From NCBI RefSeq assembly GCF_037935975.1, contig NZ_CP149817.1:558001-622000 (forward strand): a stretch of 64,000 nucleotides of DNA. Reading direction: 5' to 3'. Made by a program: the position numbers and the translations under genes. Shown here piece by piece: positions 8,562 through 17,864 of this stretch. Under the pieces are notes generated by a model. The model did no database searches and was not told the origin of the DNA. It worked only from the letters and a program-made list of their open reading frames with translations. This DNA is from Teredinibacter turnerae. GTDB lineage: Bacteria > Pseudomonadota > Gammaproteobacteria > Pseudomonadales > Cellvibrionaceae. The number at the start of each line of letters is the position of its first letter. Position 1 is the stretch's first letter.

Positions 8562-10565
8562 TCATTGAGCTTGTATAAGCGGTTCAGTTACATGTTCAAT
8601 GGCTTCCACTATATATGCTGGAAGTTTCTGGATTAGCAGTTCCGGAGTGAGAGAATGCTTTTCGATTGAGTTGGTTAATATCTCAGCTAGATACTGAGCC
8701 GTAATTGTTTTTGAAGTTGAGTTAGACCCAGTAAGTGGAGCGTAAATCGCAGAGCAGAGTTCTTCAGTCGAAGAGTATTGCGATTTCATTTCCTCAAATT
8801 CAGCACACGCTTCTTTATATACAGTGGCAAGGTCTGTTTTCGCCTCATTGATTTTTTCGTCCTTTTTTGCGTAACATGTGGCCAGAAATAGTTCCCATGA
8901 AAGCCCTGAATGGGCTAAATCATACTCAAGTGTCCACTCCCCAGCTACAAAAGACTGTACACATTGTTCATTTGCTTTGTCGCGTATCTCGTCCCGCTTC
9001 TGTTGCAGCTTAGGTCCTGGATAGTCGCTTTTTACCCTCCATCTTCGTTTTGAATTATCGGGCTTCCCTAAAGAAGGGATAGGCTTACCTTCTTCTAGCT
9101 TATTCAATAAGACTGGTGCGCAATCAGGCATAACATCGAGATCTGTAATACAGGCAACAGGTATGTTTAAGCCATTTTTTTCGGTAGGTGCGTTGCGCAT
9201 GAAAACCCTCCCATATCTACTAAGGCCCACACCTCCGACATTTACTATTGATACGCCGTATCTTTCAAAGCTTCGCCCAATTAGCCTGGCTAATACGGGA
9301 AGTAATATGCTCTCGGCATCCCCTTCAACTATCGCAACCCCTCGAGCAAAGAACAAATTTGCTTTTGTTGAGTCAAGAAAACGCTCTAGGAAGCGATAAT
9401 CCGATTTTGATAACTTAGTTTCTTCGCTCTTCATCGAAAATGGTTTTCCATTGCGGATTAGAACCAAATTATTCAGAGGGATTTGTGAGGCTAGATTTGG
9501 GCTGTGTGTGGTAGCAAAGATTTGCAACTGCTGACCATCAGCTCTACCCTGCGAAATCTGATTCTGTAAAAATGTCATTAACCTCAGCTGTCTTTGAGGG
9601 TGCAGGTGAGCCTCAGGTTCTTCGATGAGTAGTAAAGGGAAGCCTTCAGACTCGGACTTCATTAGTAAAAGTTCGCATGCCATAAACAGCATGTTGTTAG
9701 AGCCTAGGCCTTTTAAGTCTAGCTCTTCGTTGGGAAGGTCGATTTTAAGATTGAGTTCCAGTTTCTCTAGGAGTTGCCTGAGCCTAGTTCCGTTATCTGC
9801 ACTTCCATTAATCCGTATCTGAGCCTTTACGTTGTCCCCTTGGAATGACAGGGGAGCTATATACTCTGAATTCAGCTTCTCTTTGGTGTTTTTTATGCCG
9901 GGTGCATTTTCAATTAGGTGATTAGAGTAATCACCTATGCCAAGGATACTTAGGCTGGCAGGATCTAAGCTGGGGAGCTGGTCGGGCTCAAAATTATTCC
10001 CATTGTTTTTGATGTCTTCCGTGTGCTGGAGTATTTGTGATAAGCGTGAGCCTCGACCGGAGGACATTTCTCTCTCTGCATCTCGTAACGGTCTTAGGTA
10101 TGTTGCCTGGAGCAGAAAGCGCTTACTTGCATCGAGGTGTTGTCCATCTCCATCAATTCCTGTTTTCCATTCAATAGGAAAAAATAGTCGACCAGATTTA
10201 GAGTTTTCTGTGCGCTTAGCGTTCCAGTTCAGTATTAGCTGCGTTTCGCTTCCATTGGTGCCATAGGTAAGGTATTGAGCGAAGCACTTGCGGTCACTTG
10301 CGCATAGCCCGCTAAACGTAAGTGTTATGTTTATTTCACTAGCTCTTGAGCCCTGTTGGGTGAAGTGAAAATCTGATGTTTCCAGCCTAACTCGATCTTG
10401 GTCCCTGGTTCCTAGTACGAGCCTTAGAGCATCGATTACGGCAGTCTTGCCTGAATCATTTTCGCCAACGAAAGCTGTTAATCCTGGGCGTAATTTTAGG
10501 GTAAAAGCGTTTTCGCCAACCCCGAACAAACGAAAGTTCTCAATTGAGATTGCTGAGATATACAC
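8562..10565 (-). CDS. gajA: OLD-family ATPase/TOPRIM nuclease, Gabija GajA-like
   Basis: An overcoming-lysogenization-defect family protein: ABC-type ATPase with a C-terminal TOPRIM nuclease. Walker A is GENDSGKT at residues 34-41, Walker B is LLLIEEPEAHLHP near 320, an H-loop TTHSPNL follows, and the TOPRIM domain shows IVEGDAES and ITDLDVMPD. The partner helicase just downstream makes this a class 2 OLD, the arrangement of Gabija, in which GajA cuts phage DNA and senses nucleotide depletion. At 667 residues it is longer than the commonly cited GajA (about 580), so Gabija-like is the safer term. An ATG at 10592 exists, but GTG at 10565 has GGAGAAT 5-6 bases upstream and gives the usual start YISAISIENFR. 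Confidence 0.88.
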   Translation of the reverse strand: MYISAISIENFRLFGVGENAFTLKLRPGLTAFVGENDSGKTAVIDALRLVLGTRDQDRVRLETSDFHFTQQGSRASEINITLTFSGLCASDRKCFAQYLTYGTNGSETQLILNWNAKRTENSKSGRLFFPIEWKTGIDGDGQHLDASKRFLLQATYLRPLRDAEREMSSGRGSRLSQILQHTEDIKNNGNNFEPDQLPSLDPASLSILGIGDYSNHLIENAPGIKNTKEKLNSEYIAPLSFQGDNVKAQIRINGSADNGTRLRQLLEKLELNLKIDLPNEELDLKGLGSNNMLFMACELLLMKSESEGFPLLLIEEPEAHLHPQRQLRLMTFLQNQISQGRADGQQLQIFATTHSPNLASQIPLNNLVLIRNGKPFSMKSEETKLSKSDYRFLERFLDSTKANLFFARGVAIVEGDAESILLPVLARLIGRSFERYGVSIVNVGGVGLSRYGRVFMRNAPTEKNGLNIPVACITDLDVMPDCAPVLLNKLEEGKPIPSLGKPDNSKRRWRVKSDYPGPKLQQKRDEIRDKANEQCVQSFVAGEWTLEYDLAHSGLSWELFLATCYAKKDEKINEAKTDLATVYKEACAEFEEMKSQYSSTEELCSAIYAPLTGSNSTSKTITAQYLAEILTNSIEKHSLTPELLIQKLPAYIVEAIEHVTEPLIQAQ

Positions 10566-10995
10566 ACCTATTCTCCAATACAGGTTTTCCAAATTATTAT
10601 TTCGGCGGTAACATCCTAAGTATTCTAGCTGTAAAGAAAGCGGAGGTTTTCTTTACCAAAGAGAAAAGGTCTTGAAATCGAAAAACGCGTAGGGCCAGAC
10701 CTTACCTTTGACATACCGTAGCCACGCACTATGTCCGCCAAGGGTCGCTTGCAGACACCAGCAAGAGTTTGCAACACGCCAAACTCAAAGTTGCTGATAT
10801 GGGCCATTAAAAGTTCTCAGCGAAAGGTTCCAGCGCTTCATCCCCACAAAAAATTATATGAAACCATATAATTTATCCTTAGATATCAATAGGTTACAAA
10901 ATATAATCGCTTGACACAGTCTTTCTTACGCTATACCTTTTTCAGTACAAAACTAGTCCCATTCCTGTAACACATAGTAGTCCACAGGAGATGTC
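10566..10995. promoter_or_regulatory. Divergent control region between gajA and the XRE regulator
   Basis: This 430-base gap holds a perfect AT-rich inverted repeat at 10851-10874 (AAATTATATG, AAAC, CATATAATTT), a candidate operator for the neighbouring XRE protein. It also holds a sigma70-like promoter for that gene: TTGACA at 10911-10916 and TATACC at 10932-10937, with a short 15-base spacer. A 60-codon minus frame (10625-10807) lies here, but nothing in it is recognised. Confidence 0.55.
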
Positions 10996-11379
10996 ATGAC
11001 CCCTTTCGGCCGAATGCTCGAACAGCTACGAAGAAGCCGTGGTTTACAGCAGTCGCAACTGGCTGCTGAAGCTGGGGTTCAGTCTTGCTACATCTCCGCC
11101 ATGGAGAATGGCCGTAAAGGTCCGCCATCCTTAAGTGTATTCGACCAGCTTACCCAAGTTCTCGATCTATCAGAAGCCGAAAAGCGTGATTTGTGGCGCG
11201 CAGGTCTTCAATCAAAGAAAACGCGGAAAATGCCGCCAGACACCTCTACTAACGAGTATGTACTCGTTGACGAGCTTTGGGAGCGCTTAGGCAGCCTGAC
11301 CGAAAATCAAATTAACTTGATTTCTTTAGCGTTAAAAACAGCGACCAGCGATGGAGGGAGGCGATATAGAGAGATTTGA
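10996..11379 (+). CDS. XRE-family helix-turn-helix regulator
   Basis: A 127-residue DNA-binding protein. The helix-turn-helix is at residues about 5-60 (LRRSRGLQQSQLAAEAGVQ, SCYISAMENGRKGPPS), typical of the XRE/Cro family. The rest is a charged tail without a known ligand domain. It starts at ATG after CAGGAGATGTC. It stands between gajA (divergent) and tnsAB (co-directional, 258 bases downstream), so it may control Gabija, the transposition operon or both. A perfect AT-rich dyad 120 bases upstream is a candidate binding site. Confidence 0.85.
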   Translation: MTPFGRMLEQLRRSRGLQQSQLAAEAGVQSCYISAMENGRKGPPSLSVFDQLTQVLDLSEAEKRDLWRAGLQSKKTRKMPPDTSTNEYVLVDELWERLGSLTENQINLISLALKTATSDGGRRYREI

Positions 11380-11637
11380 TGAGATCAGATACTAAAACAG
11401 GCCAATCCCGAAGGACTGACCTGCTTAGAATTGAGATTGCTCTCGCTTAGACAACCTGAGTATCTCTGCTTCATCTTCAGCAGTCAAGCACTTCTGTTCC
11501 GGCCTCCTTTGCACGGTTAAAAATGTTACCAAATTCGGTAAGGCTTGCTTGCGCCTATCAGATAACTGGATAGCGCCAAGTTTGAGCGGGTGAATGTTAA
11601 ACCCTCATACAAGCCTCCGACACGGTAAGGGGGACTT

Positions 11638-14253
11638 ATGCCTATTAAAAAGCCAGAGCTAGTTAAGCATCTAAAGAAAATTGGAGTGACAGAAGAAGGG
11701 ATCGCCTACGTACTCAGGGTCCATAATAAGTTTGCACCAAGCAGAAAGGCAAACGGCCTATTTGGGTGTGTACATGACACTTATGCATCCCGTAAAAATG
11801 GGTTTACCGTCAATTCAGAATCCAGACATTACGAGGCGCCATTCATACTGTGGTGCGAACTCAATAAAAACGTTCTTATTTATTGGGATCAACCTGAAAA
11901 AATTAAAATTTCATTTGTCGCTAATAGCAGAAAAACGACCATACTGACTACCGAAGATGTGTTGGTCATAGAAAATGACAAGGCATACTTGGTTGAATGT
12001 AAACCTCACCGAGAGATGGAAAAGCTCACGCTAGAATATCCTGGAAGATATAACAGAACAGAACATGGTTTCTCTTGCCCACCAGCCATCCAAGCTTGCC
12101 AGAAAATGGGGATGGGACACAGAGTGGTCACCGAGTTGAACTTTTCCGTCAATTTCGTTCGAAATTGCTATTTCCTATTGGAGTTCATTGACCAACAAAC
12201 TTCAGTTAATGAACATACCAAAGAAAAATTTAAATTCTTTATTGATACACAAGGAGGCAGAGTAAAGTTAAACTCACTTCAAAGGGAGTTTAGCCAAGAA
12301 ACGGTATTCTCTTTAATACTAGAAAACTCACTATTCTTCGATTTCGATTTTGATCTGCTTCACATTCCAGATCGTTGCCATATTTATGCAAACAAACATC
12401 ACCTTGATGCTATTAGTCTTTGCAGAAAGAATAATGCATTAATACAAGCCAGATCAATTCTCGACCTAGAATTTCAACCACACCTATGGATCAATTCGAC
12501 TCAGCACGTCATCACTTCATTTTCTCCAGAACACAATATTGCGGTGTCATTGCGATCCAATACTGCCGCGATATTACTTCCAAAAACAGAAATAGCTAGA
12601 CTAATCGCCCGCGGAGATATTTATGTGGCATCGCCAATCGATGAGTCAAGCCATAACGCAATTAATTTACTAAAAGATAAAAGTGCACGACAAATTGAAT
12701 TAGCTTTACAACGCTTAAACATTGTTCAGTCAGACAGTCCACCCAAGTCTGTGAGTGAGCGCACATACTACCGACTCAAAAGACAGTTTCGCCAAGCCCA
12801 GGAGAATTTCGGAGATGGATTACTAGGTCTTATAGATAATTCGGATAAACAGGGAAATCGCAAGTGCCGATTAATAGAGCAAAGCATCGCGCTAATGGAA
12901 AACTATTTTATCCAAGCTCTGAAGCCATCGCCGGGACCTTTAAAGTTTTACTTCGACGCATACGTCCGTGAAGCCGAAAGCCAATGCATACCACCCGTCT
13001 CGTTAAAAACGTTTTACCAAAGATTCAAAAAATTCACGAGTATCTATGAGCGCACACGCAAGCAAAAAGGACAAAGAGCGGCCTACTCATTAGGCCCACA
13101 ACCTAGAGAACTCTCGTTTGAAAAAGAAATTCCCTACGACGGTGATTTTGCTTTTCAAATCGCGCATATCGATCATTCTCCAATTGAGATGGAATTTAAA
13201 TCAGGCATCAATGATCTCCAGTTTAGCGGCAGCCTTCAACTTAGCATCATGTTCGATGCCTATTCAAAGATGATTTTGGCCATACACGCTTCATTTGAAA
13301 AGCCATCCTATCGAGCCACGATGATGTTGCTCAGAGAATGCTATAGGCGCCATGGTGTTTTACCTTTGATGATTGTTTATGACCGCGGTGCGGATTTTGA
13401 ATCCAAGTATAATGACGAAACTCTAGCGTCACTTGGCGTTCACAAGCGTAGGCGACCAGTCGGCGCCTCGAGGCACGGTAGCGGTATCGAGCGGTGTTTT
13501 GGCACCTCAGAAACCGAACTGATTCATACACTGGAAGGAAATAAGCAGCTCCAAAAGCTCGGTCGAAGCCTATCGTCAACACATAACCCCAAAAAATTTG
13601 CCGCATGGACGCCAAGCGATTTTTACACAGCGCTAAAGGAATACGCTTACCACACCTATCCCGAAACAATCAGAAGCGGCATTTGCGAATCGCCGCTGAA
13701 TCGGTTCAATCGATCATTATCCAATTTCGACAGAAAGCCAGGAACCAAAGTTAATAGTGACGAGGCTTTTTATTTAGCAACGATGCCTGTTAAGAAGACC
13801 AATAACGGATACTGCACACTCAAAAGTAACCAGCTGAAGTTCGGCCCCATTCTCTACCGATTAGAAAAAGCAGTACCAGGGTACGAAGGCGAAAAGATCA
13901 AAGTCTTAGTGAAATATGACCCTTATGATATACGGCACATATGGGCAAAGATTGGAAACCGATGGGCTCAATTAAACACTAACGACTCACTCGTCAGAGA
14001 ATGCATCGATAAAGGCACAACGTATCCACATCTTGAAGTCTATCCACTCAACCTCCGGAAAAATAAATTATATCGAAGTGGCAAGCACAAACCTGAAATA
14101 CTGGTTAATTATCCAAACTTGAATACTCATCCTTTAACGTTATCAGCTACGTCGAGCGCCCCCCTTAATAAACAAGAAAAGATCAAAATAGACCTAGGGT
14201 CAATCAATACCCCTAAAACTGAAACCATCAAGGGTAAGAAAAATGGACATTAA
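11638..14253 (+). CDS. tnsAB: Fused TnsA-TnsB transposase of a Tn7-like element
   Basis: An 871-residue fusion. Residues about 1-200 are a TnsA-type restriction-like endonuclease: E66 (HYEAPF), D107 (TTEDVLV) and E120/K122 (LVECK) give the E-D-ExK pattern that makes the 5' cuts. The remainder is a TnsB-type DDE transposase: D512 (HIDHS), D582 (VYDRGADF) and E618 (GIERCFG), with 35 residues between the last two, followed by a Mu-C-like beta-barrel region. The start follows AAGGGGGACTT. TnsA and TnsB are separate proteins in Tn7 but are fused in some Tn7-like lineages. The protein should bind the repeated CACCCATA sites at both ends and perform cut-and-paste transposition. tnsC overlaps its 3' end by 11 bases. 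Confidence 0.92.
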   Translation: MPIKKPELVKHLKKIGVTEEGIAYVLRVHNKFAPSRKANGLFGCVHDTYASRKNGFTVNSESRHYEAPFILWCELNKNVLIYWDQPEKIKISFVANSRKTTILTTEDVLVIENDKAYLVECKPHREMEKLTLEYPGRYNRTEHGFSCPPAIQACQKMGMGHRVVTELNFSVNFVRNCYFLLEFIDQQTSVNEHTKEKFKFFIDTQGGRVKLNSLQREFSQETVFSLILENSLFFDFDFDLLHIPDRCHIYANKHHLDAISLCRKNNALIQARSILDLEFQPHLWINSTQHVITSFSPEHNIAVSLRSNTAAILLPKTEIARLIARGDIYVASPIDESSHNAINLLKDKSARQIELALQRLNIVQSDSPPKSVSERTYYRLKRQFRQAQENFGDGLLGLIDNSDKQGNRKCRLIEQSIALMENYFIQALKPSPGPLKFYFDAYVREAESQCIPPVSLKTFYQRFKKFTSIYERTRKQKGQRAAYSLGPQPRELSFEKEIPYDGDFAFQIAHIDHSPIEMEFKSGINDLQFSGSLQLSIMFDAYSKMILAIHASFEKPSYRATMMLLRECYRRHGVLPLMIVYDRGADFESKYNDETLASLGVHKRRRPVGASRHGSGIERCFGTSETELIHTLEGNKQLQKLGRSLSSTHNPKKFAAWTPSDFYTALKEYAYHTYPETIRSGICESPLNRFNRSLSNFDRKPGTKVNSDEAFYLATMPVKKTNNGYCTLKSNQLKFGPILYRLEKAVPGYEGEKIKVLVKYDPYDIRHIWAKIGNRWAQLNTNDSLVRECIDKGTTYPHLEVYPLNLRKNKLYRSGKHKPEILVNYPNLNTHPLTLSATSSAPLNKQEKIKIDLGSINTPKTETIKGKKNGH

Positions 14254-15337
14254 TACTCTGAACAAGCTTGAAAACGAAATATTCGTACTGCATAGAATTT
14301 TTGAAGAGGTATTTTTAGAAATTTTACGCTTTATTCAATATGGTCGTAGCGATGAGTGTCTATGCGTAATCGGCCCTACCGGTGTTGGAAAATCAAAGAT
14401 GAATGTATACCTCGTCAACTATTTGGTACAACAATCTCTCAGTGGCTGGCGACCAGATTGTCACCACCCAATTAAAATAGAGGCACCACCAAAAGAAAAG
14501 CAATATTTCCCATGGCGATCTTTTATTGAGGATCTACTTTTATTACTGGGGGAAAGAGATATTCGAAGGAAAGTTGATCTCGATGAAGTCGAAAAACGGA
14601 AACGAAATTCTATGTACCCTTTATTCACATCAGCTCTCACCACGCCTCAACTGCAACGAGCCCTAAAGCTAAGGATTAATATACTTAAACCATCTGTGAT
14701 ATTGGTCGATGAAGCACAAAACATGGTCGAGGGAATATCCGAGAAAGAACGCAAGAGTAACGCCAACAGGCTTAAATATTGGGCAAACAAAATGGACACA
14801 AAATTTATACTATTCGGCACCCACGAATCCAAGCATTTCATTAACCTGAATGAGCAATTGTCTCGCCGTATCGCGCCAATCTACTTCCCTCGATACTCAA
14901 AAACCCGTGAAGGTATGGAAAGATTTGCCGAATTCTATTTGGGACTGAAAAGCCAGTTAAATTTGAGAGTTGATACCAAAATCGAAGACAACTTTGAAGA
15001 TATTTACAACTATTCTTTGGGCTGTCCAGGGCTATTGGTCACGTGGATTCATCACGCGATTTCTCTCTGCATCACATTAGGTGCTACTTCGATTACCAAA
15101 CCTATTTGGGAAAGTCAAAAAATGTCCGCTACACGACTAACAACCATTGAGAGGGCAATTAAGAACTTTGAGTTTGAACTTGGAAAGACTAAGGAAGAAT
15201 TTAACCCCGACAAAGTATTACCGGATGAAAGACAGGTCGACCTGTCTTTTAATTTAAGGCAGGATCACGCTCTTAAAACGCAAAAAGGACGACCTGGGCA
15301 ACAAAAGCCGAAGAGGCACGCTGTTCATGAAAATTGA
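14243..15337 (+). CDS. tnsC: TnsC/TniB-type AAA+ transposition regulator
   Basis: A 364-residue AAA+ ATPase. Walker A is GPTGVGKS at residues 44-51 and Walker B ILVDEAQ has D156/E157; a sensor segment reads FILFGTHESK and is followed by SRRIAPIYFPRY. In Tn7-like systems TnsC forms ATP-dependent filaments on DNA that link the target selector (TniQ/TnsD) to the transposase and carry target immunity. It overlaps tnsAB upstream and tniQ downstream by 11 bases each, so the three are translationally coupled. The C-terminal tail is basic (KTQKGRPGQQKPKR), plausibly contacting TnsAB or DNA. Confidence 0.92.
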   Translation: MDINTLNKLENEIFVLHRIFEEVFLEILRFIQYGRSDECLCVIGPTGVGKSKMNVYLVNYLVQQSLSGWRPDCHHPIKIEAPPKEKQYFPWRSFIEDLLLLLGERDIRRKVDLDEVEKRKRNSMYPLFTSALTTPQLQRALKLRINILKPSVILVDEAQNMVEGISEKERKSNANRLKYWANKMDTKFILFGTHESKHFINLNEQLSRRIAPIYFPRYSKTREGMERFAEFYLGLKSQLNLRVDTKIEDNFEDIYNYSLGCPGLLVTWIHHAISLCITLGATSITKPIWESQKMSATRLTTIERAIKNFEFELGKTKEEFNPDKVLPDERQVDLSFNLRQDHALKTQKGRPGQQKPKRHAVHEN

Positions 15338-16718
15338 CCTTAAGTCATTACAGCCCTCAACTACAGGCGCCATTGAGCACTCTAGCGATAGCTATCCATA
15401 TTTTCTTCCTGTACCGGCATATGGCCAGAATAGTGGAGATATTGAGGCGCTAAGTAGTTATATTTGCCGCCAAGCAGAAATGGTGGGGGAATGGGCACAT
15501 AGCTATACCACGCGGTTATTAGAAGAGTATCTTCAAGATGAGGACCTCCCGAAGGATAGACACATACCATCACAAGGTACACACGCCTACAACAGCATTG
15601 GAGTTGCAGAAACGAGACTATCAAAAGCAGTATCCTTAGCCTCCCAAGGAAGGGTCAACCCAAATTTAATGACACTACGCTGCATTGAAAATCTGACTGA
15701 TTTAAGAAAACACGGTTTGATGCGCGACCACATTGCATGGTGTAACCTCTGCTGGACCCAAGACATGGAATCTGGCCGCAGGCCTTACCTGAGGCTTTAT
15801 TGGACACTGCAGCAATCCAAGATCTGCACGAAGCACAATGTTTATTTCAACACAACCTGTCCGAACTGCGACTCAACCAACCAGCAGTTTCCCAATTTTC
15901 CTAGACAATGGATTTGCGGTAAGTGTGGTCATAGCCTTTTTGAAGGCAAGCAAAACATGAGACAAGAAAAGATAAGCGATAGTGATCTGTGGTTTTCAAA
16001 CGCAGTTCATAGGCTGCTGGAAGCAATCAATCGAGACGGTTTTACTATTGATGAGCACACCATACCTAAGGCTTTTAGGCGCGTAATCGAAACAACCAAT
16101 TTGGCCGTTTTTGACCTCTCGCGCGAACTACAAATTAGGCACAGACGCCTAAAAGAAATCATCGAAGGAAAGAAAAGGCCATATTTCGCTGCCTTTATGG
16201 ATCTTTGCTACAGGATGGACATTCCGCCTCATGAGTTGTTATTCAGTACATGTAACTTAACAAGCCCCGAAAATTGGAAAACCTTCGGAAAGACCTCATT
16301 TACCAACATGTCAAAATTGACCGCGCAGAAAAAGGCAGCAATTAAGAAAGCTCTGGAAGAAGCAATTCGATCAAACCAAAGCCCGCCACCTCAGGTCAGT
16401 AAAATCGCTATGGAATTCGGAATCCAATACACGACTATACAGCAGAACTTCGAGACTGAATACAAAGAACTTGTAAAGCGCCGTATAACATGGGAGCGAC
16501 AGCTCCGCAAAACACGACACCAGCATCGAATTGAGTCGCTGTGCGAGGGTATCTTTAAACTCGCTCGATCTGGAAAATTTCCCAGCGAGAGAAATATTCG
16601 AAAAATTGAAGCAGCTAAACCGCACGAGCTCAGGCGGTACGACTTAAGCCTAATTCTATCAGCGTTTCAACAAGTCTATACCAATCAAGGCCTAATTGAC
16701 GAGGAGACCATCGAATGA
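15327..16718 (+). CDS. tniQ: TniQ/TnsD-family target-selection protein
   Basis: A 463-residue TniQ-family protein. The N-terminal TniQ domain reads FLPVPAYGQNSGDIEALSSY; zinc-binding cysteines follow in WCNLCW, CTKHNVYF, CPNC and CGKCGH (residues about 138-215), and the C-terminal 250 residues are helix-turn-helix-like, as in TnsD proteins that read a DNA site. It is expected to pick the insertion site and recruit TnsC. The element sits in a hairpin terminator whose relatives lie next door, so this protein may recognise that hairpin family or a nearby sequence; this is inference. It overlaps tnsC by 11 bases, and the next small gene overlaps its stop by 4 bases. Confidence 0.88.
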   Translation: MKIDLKSLQPSTTGAIEHSSDSYPYFLPVPAYGQNSGDIEALSSYICRQAEMVGEWAHSYTTRLLEEYLQDEDLPKDRHIPSQGTHAYNSIGVAETRLSKAVSLASQGRVNPNLMTLRCIENLTDLRKHGLMRDHIAWCNLCWTQDMESGRRPYLRLYWTLQQSKICTKHNVYFNTTCPNCDSTNQQFPNFPRQWICGKCGHSLFEGKQNMRQEKISDSDLWFSNAVHRLLEAINRDGFTIDEHTIPKAFRRVIETTNLAVFDLSRELQIRHRRLKEIIEGKKRPYFAAFMDLCYRMDIPPHELLFSTCNLTSPENWKTFGKTSFTNMSKLTAQKKAAIKKALEEAIRSNQSPPPQVSKIAMEFGIQYTTIQQNFETEYKELVKRRITWERQLRKTRHQHRIESLCEGIFKLARSGKFPSERNIRKIEAAKPHELRRYDLSLILSAFQQVYTNQGLIDEETIE

Positions 16719-16978
16719 CCGCCAAAAAAGTCGACTTACATATTACCTTGACACCAGAAGTCAAGCTGATGGCTCAAAAAGCATCGGCATTAGAGTTAAT
16801 GTCTGTAAGTGAGTACATCTCCAAGCTAATCAATAACTCTGCGCCAAGCATTATCGAGCAACACACAAGCATTAAGATAAGCAATAAAGATTTCGACAAC
16901 TTCGCAAACTATTTTGACAAAATTAAAGATATTGAAATCCCTGATGATTTTACGAAATATCGAGATGATGATAATTAG
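16715..16978 (+). CDS. Ribbon-helix-helix (DUF1778-like) protein coupled to tniQ
   Basis: An 87-residue protein with the pattern of DUF1778/TacA-type antitoxins: an N-terminal beta strand DLHITLTPEVK, helix MAQKASALEL, turn MSVSEYISKLINN, and later the SNKDFDNFANYF helix. Its ATG overlaps the tniQ stop (ATGA), so it belongs to the transposition operon. No GNAT-type toxin gene lies next to it, the usual partner of such antitoxins. It may instead be a transposon regulator or a DNA-binding helper in target selection. The family call is fairly good, the role unknown. Confidence 0.72.
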   Translation: MTAKKVDLHITLTPEVKLMAQKASALELMSVSEYISKLINNSAPSIIEQHTSIKISNKDFDNFANYFDKIKDIEIPDDFTKYRDDDN

Positions 16979-17033
16979 TTAAATTGTTTCATCTAGACGT
17001 TGTACGAAGCCTCTCATATTACTTCCGCGTCGA

Positions 17034-17864
17034 CTACCCTTCACATATACGATCTTCAAACTCAATTTTTGTGCCTAAAAAATAAGATCCCGTATCCCTG
17101 GCAACAGAAATAAGATCCTTGTCAATAATTTTATAAGCTTCCCCCGGTTCAATATTTTTACAAGGGCCGTACAAATGATAATCGCTCACAGCCACCAATA
17201 AACTTACAAATGCTTTGGGGGTTTTATCCTCGAAGCTGGGGATATAGCCGATTGCCATAGATATATGAACAAATACAATGATCGCCCCAATTGTTCTAGC
17301 TACCTCGACATCGACTGGTAGGTCATGGATTTCTGAATCTTTGAAAAGTAATTGTTTTAACTTATTGTGCGCAAGCCTAAAGGGAAAAAGTACCATGCTA
17401 CCAATGTAATATACTGAAAGAATAAAAGCAGACAGATAAAGCCAGACAATTGGCATAAGCAGGATTGTTAGTAATTTTTTACTGTTTGAAAAATGCTTAA
17501 TTTCCAAACCGGTTACCATATTAATAGTGTGTTCTGCGTAGATACTTGCTACAGTAGTCGTGAATGCACCTAAAAACACGGCGATTAGAATGCTTAACAC
17601 CATTGAGTTTTTTGATATTTTTGCAAAGAACGTAACGCTTTCCCAACAAAACCCTATAGCTACAAGTAGAGCGCCGAGGTAGAGAACCCACGAGATCTTA
17701 TCTATATCGACCGTTGTCATTATTATGGCTAAAGGAAAGCTACTAAGAAAAACAACTAAAGCCAATTTGTAAAGTCTCTTAGGTGTTACTGGTTTAAACA
17801 AAGTTTCCTTAACACTTTTAATCATCGAAGCGTTCATAATTAGTATACTTTTCATATCAAGCAT
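17034..17864 (-). CDS. Unrecognised membrane protein at the end of the CBASS operon
   Basis: A 276-residue protein with about five hydrophobic segments (near residues 31-52, 57-81, 86-110, 131-161 and 190-212), followed by a soluble C-terminal part of roughly 60 residues with two cysteines (GPCKNIEPGEAY, FEDRICEG). Its start overlaps the cap3 stop by 8 bases, so it is translated as the fifth gene of the CBASS operon. No family is recognised. Possible roles are a second, membrane-disrupting effector or a partner of the phospholipase CapV; it could also be a passenger gene that merely joined the operon. The gene ends 56 bases from the convergent ribbon-helix-helix gene. Confidence 0.75.
   Translation of the reverse strand: MLDMKSILIMNASMIKSVKETLFKPVTPKRLYKLALVVFLSSFPLAIIMTTVDIDKISWVLYLGALLVAIGFCWESVTFFAKISKNSMVLSILIAVFLGAFTTTVASIYAEHTINMVTGLEIKHFSNSKKLLTILLMPIVWLYLSAFILSVYYIGSMVLFPFRLAHNKLKQLLFKDSEIHDLPVDVEVARTIGAIIVFVHISMAIGYIPSFEDKTPKAFVSLLVAVSDYHLYGPCKNIEPGEAYKIIDKDLISVARDTGSYFLGTKIEFEDRICEG

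Noticed and set aside
10625-10807. Minus-strand 60-codon frame upstream of gajA
   Set aside because: No recognised family and no clear ribosome-binding site; it may be chance.
11420-11600. Minus-strand frame of about 57 codons between the XRE gene and tnsAB
   Set aside because: It looks protein-like but has no ATG, GTG or TTG at a sensible place.
11638-16978. CRISPR-associated transposon
   Set aside because: No Cas gene, CRISPR repeat or guide-like repeat was found anywhere between the transposon ends.
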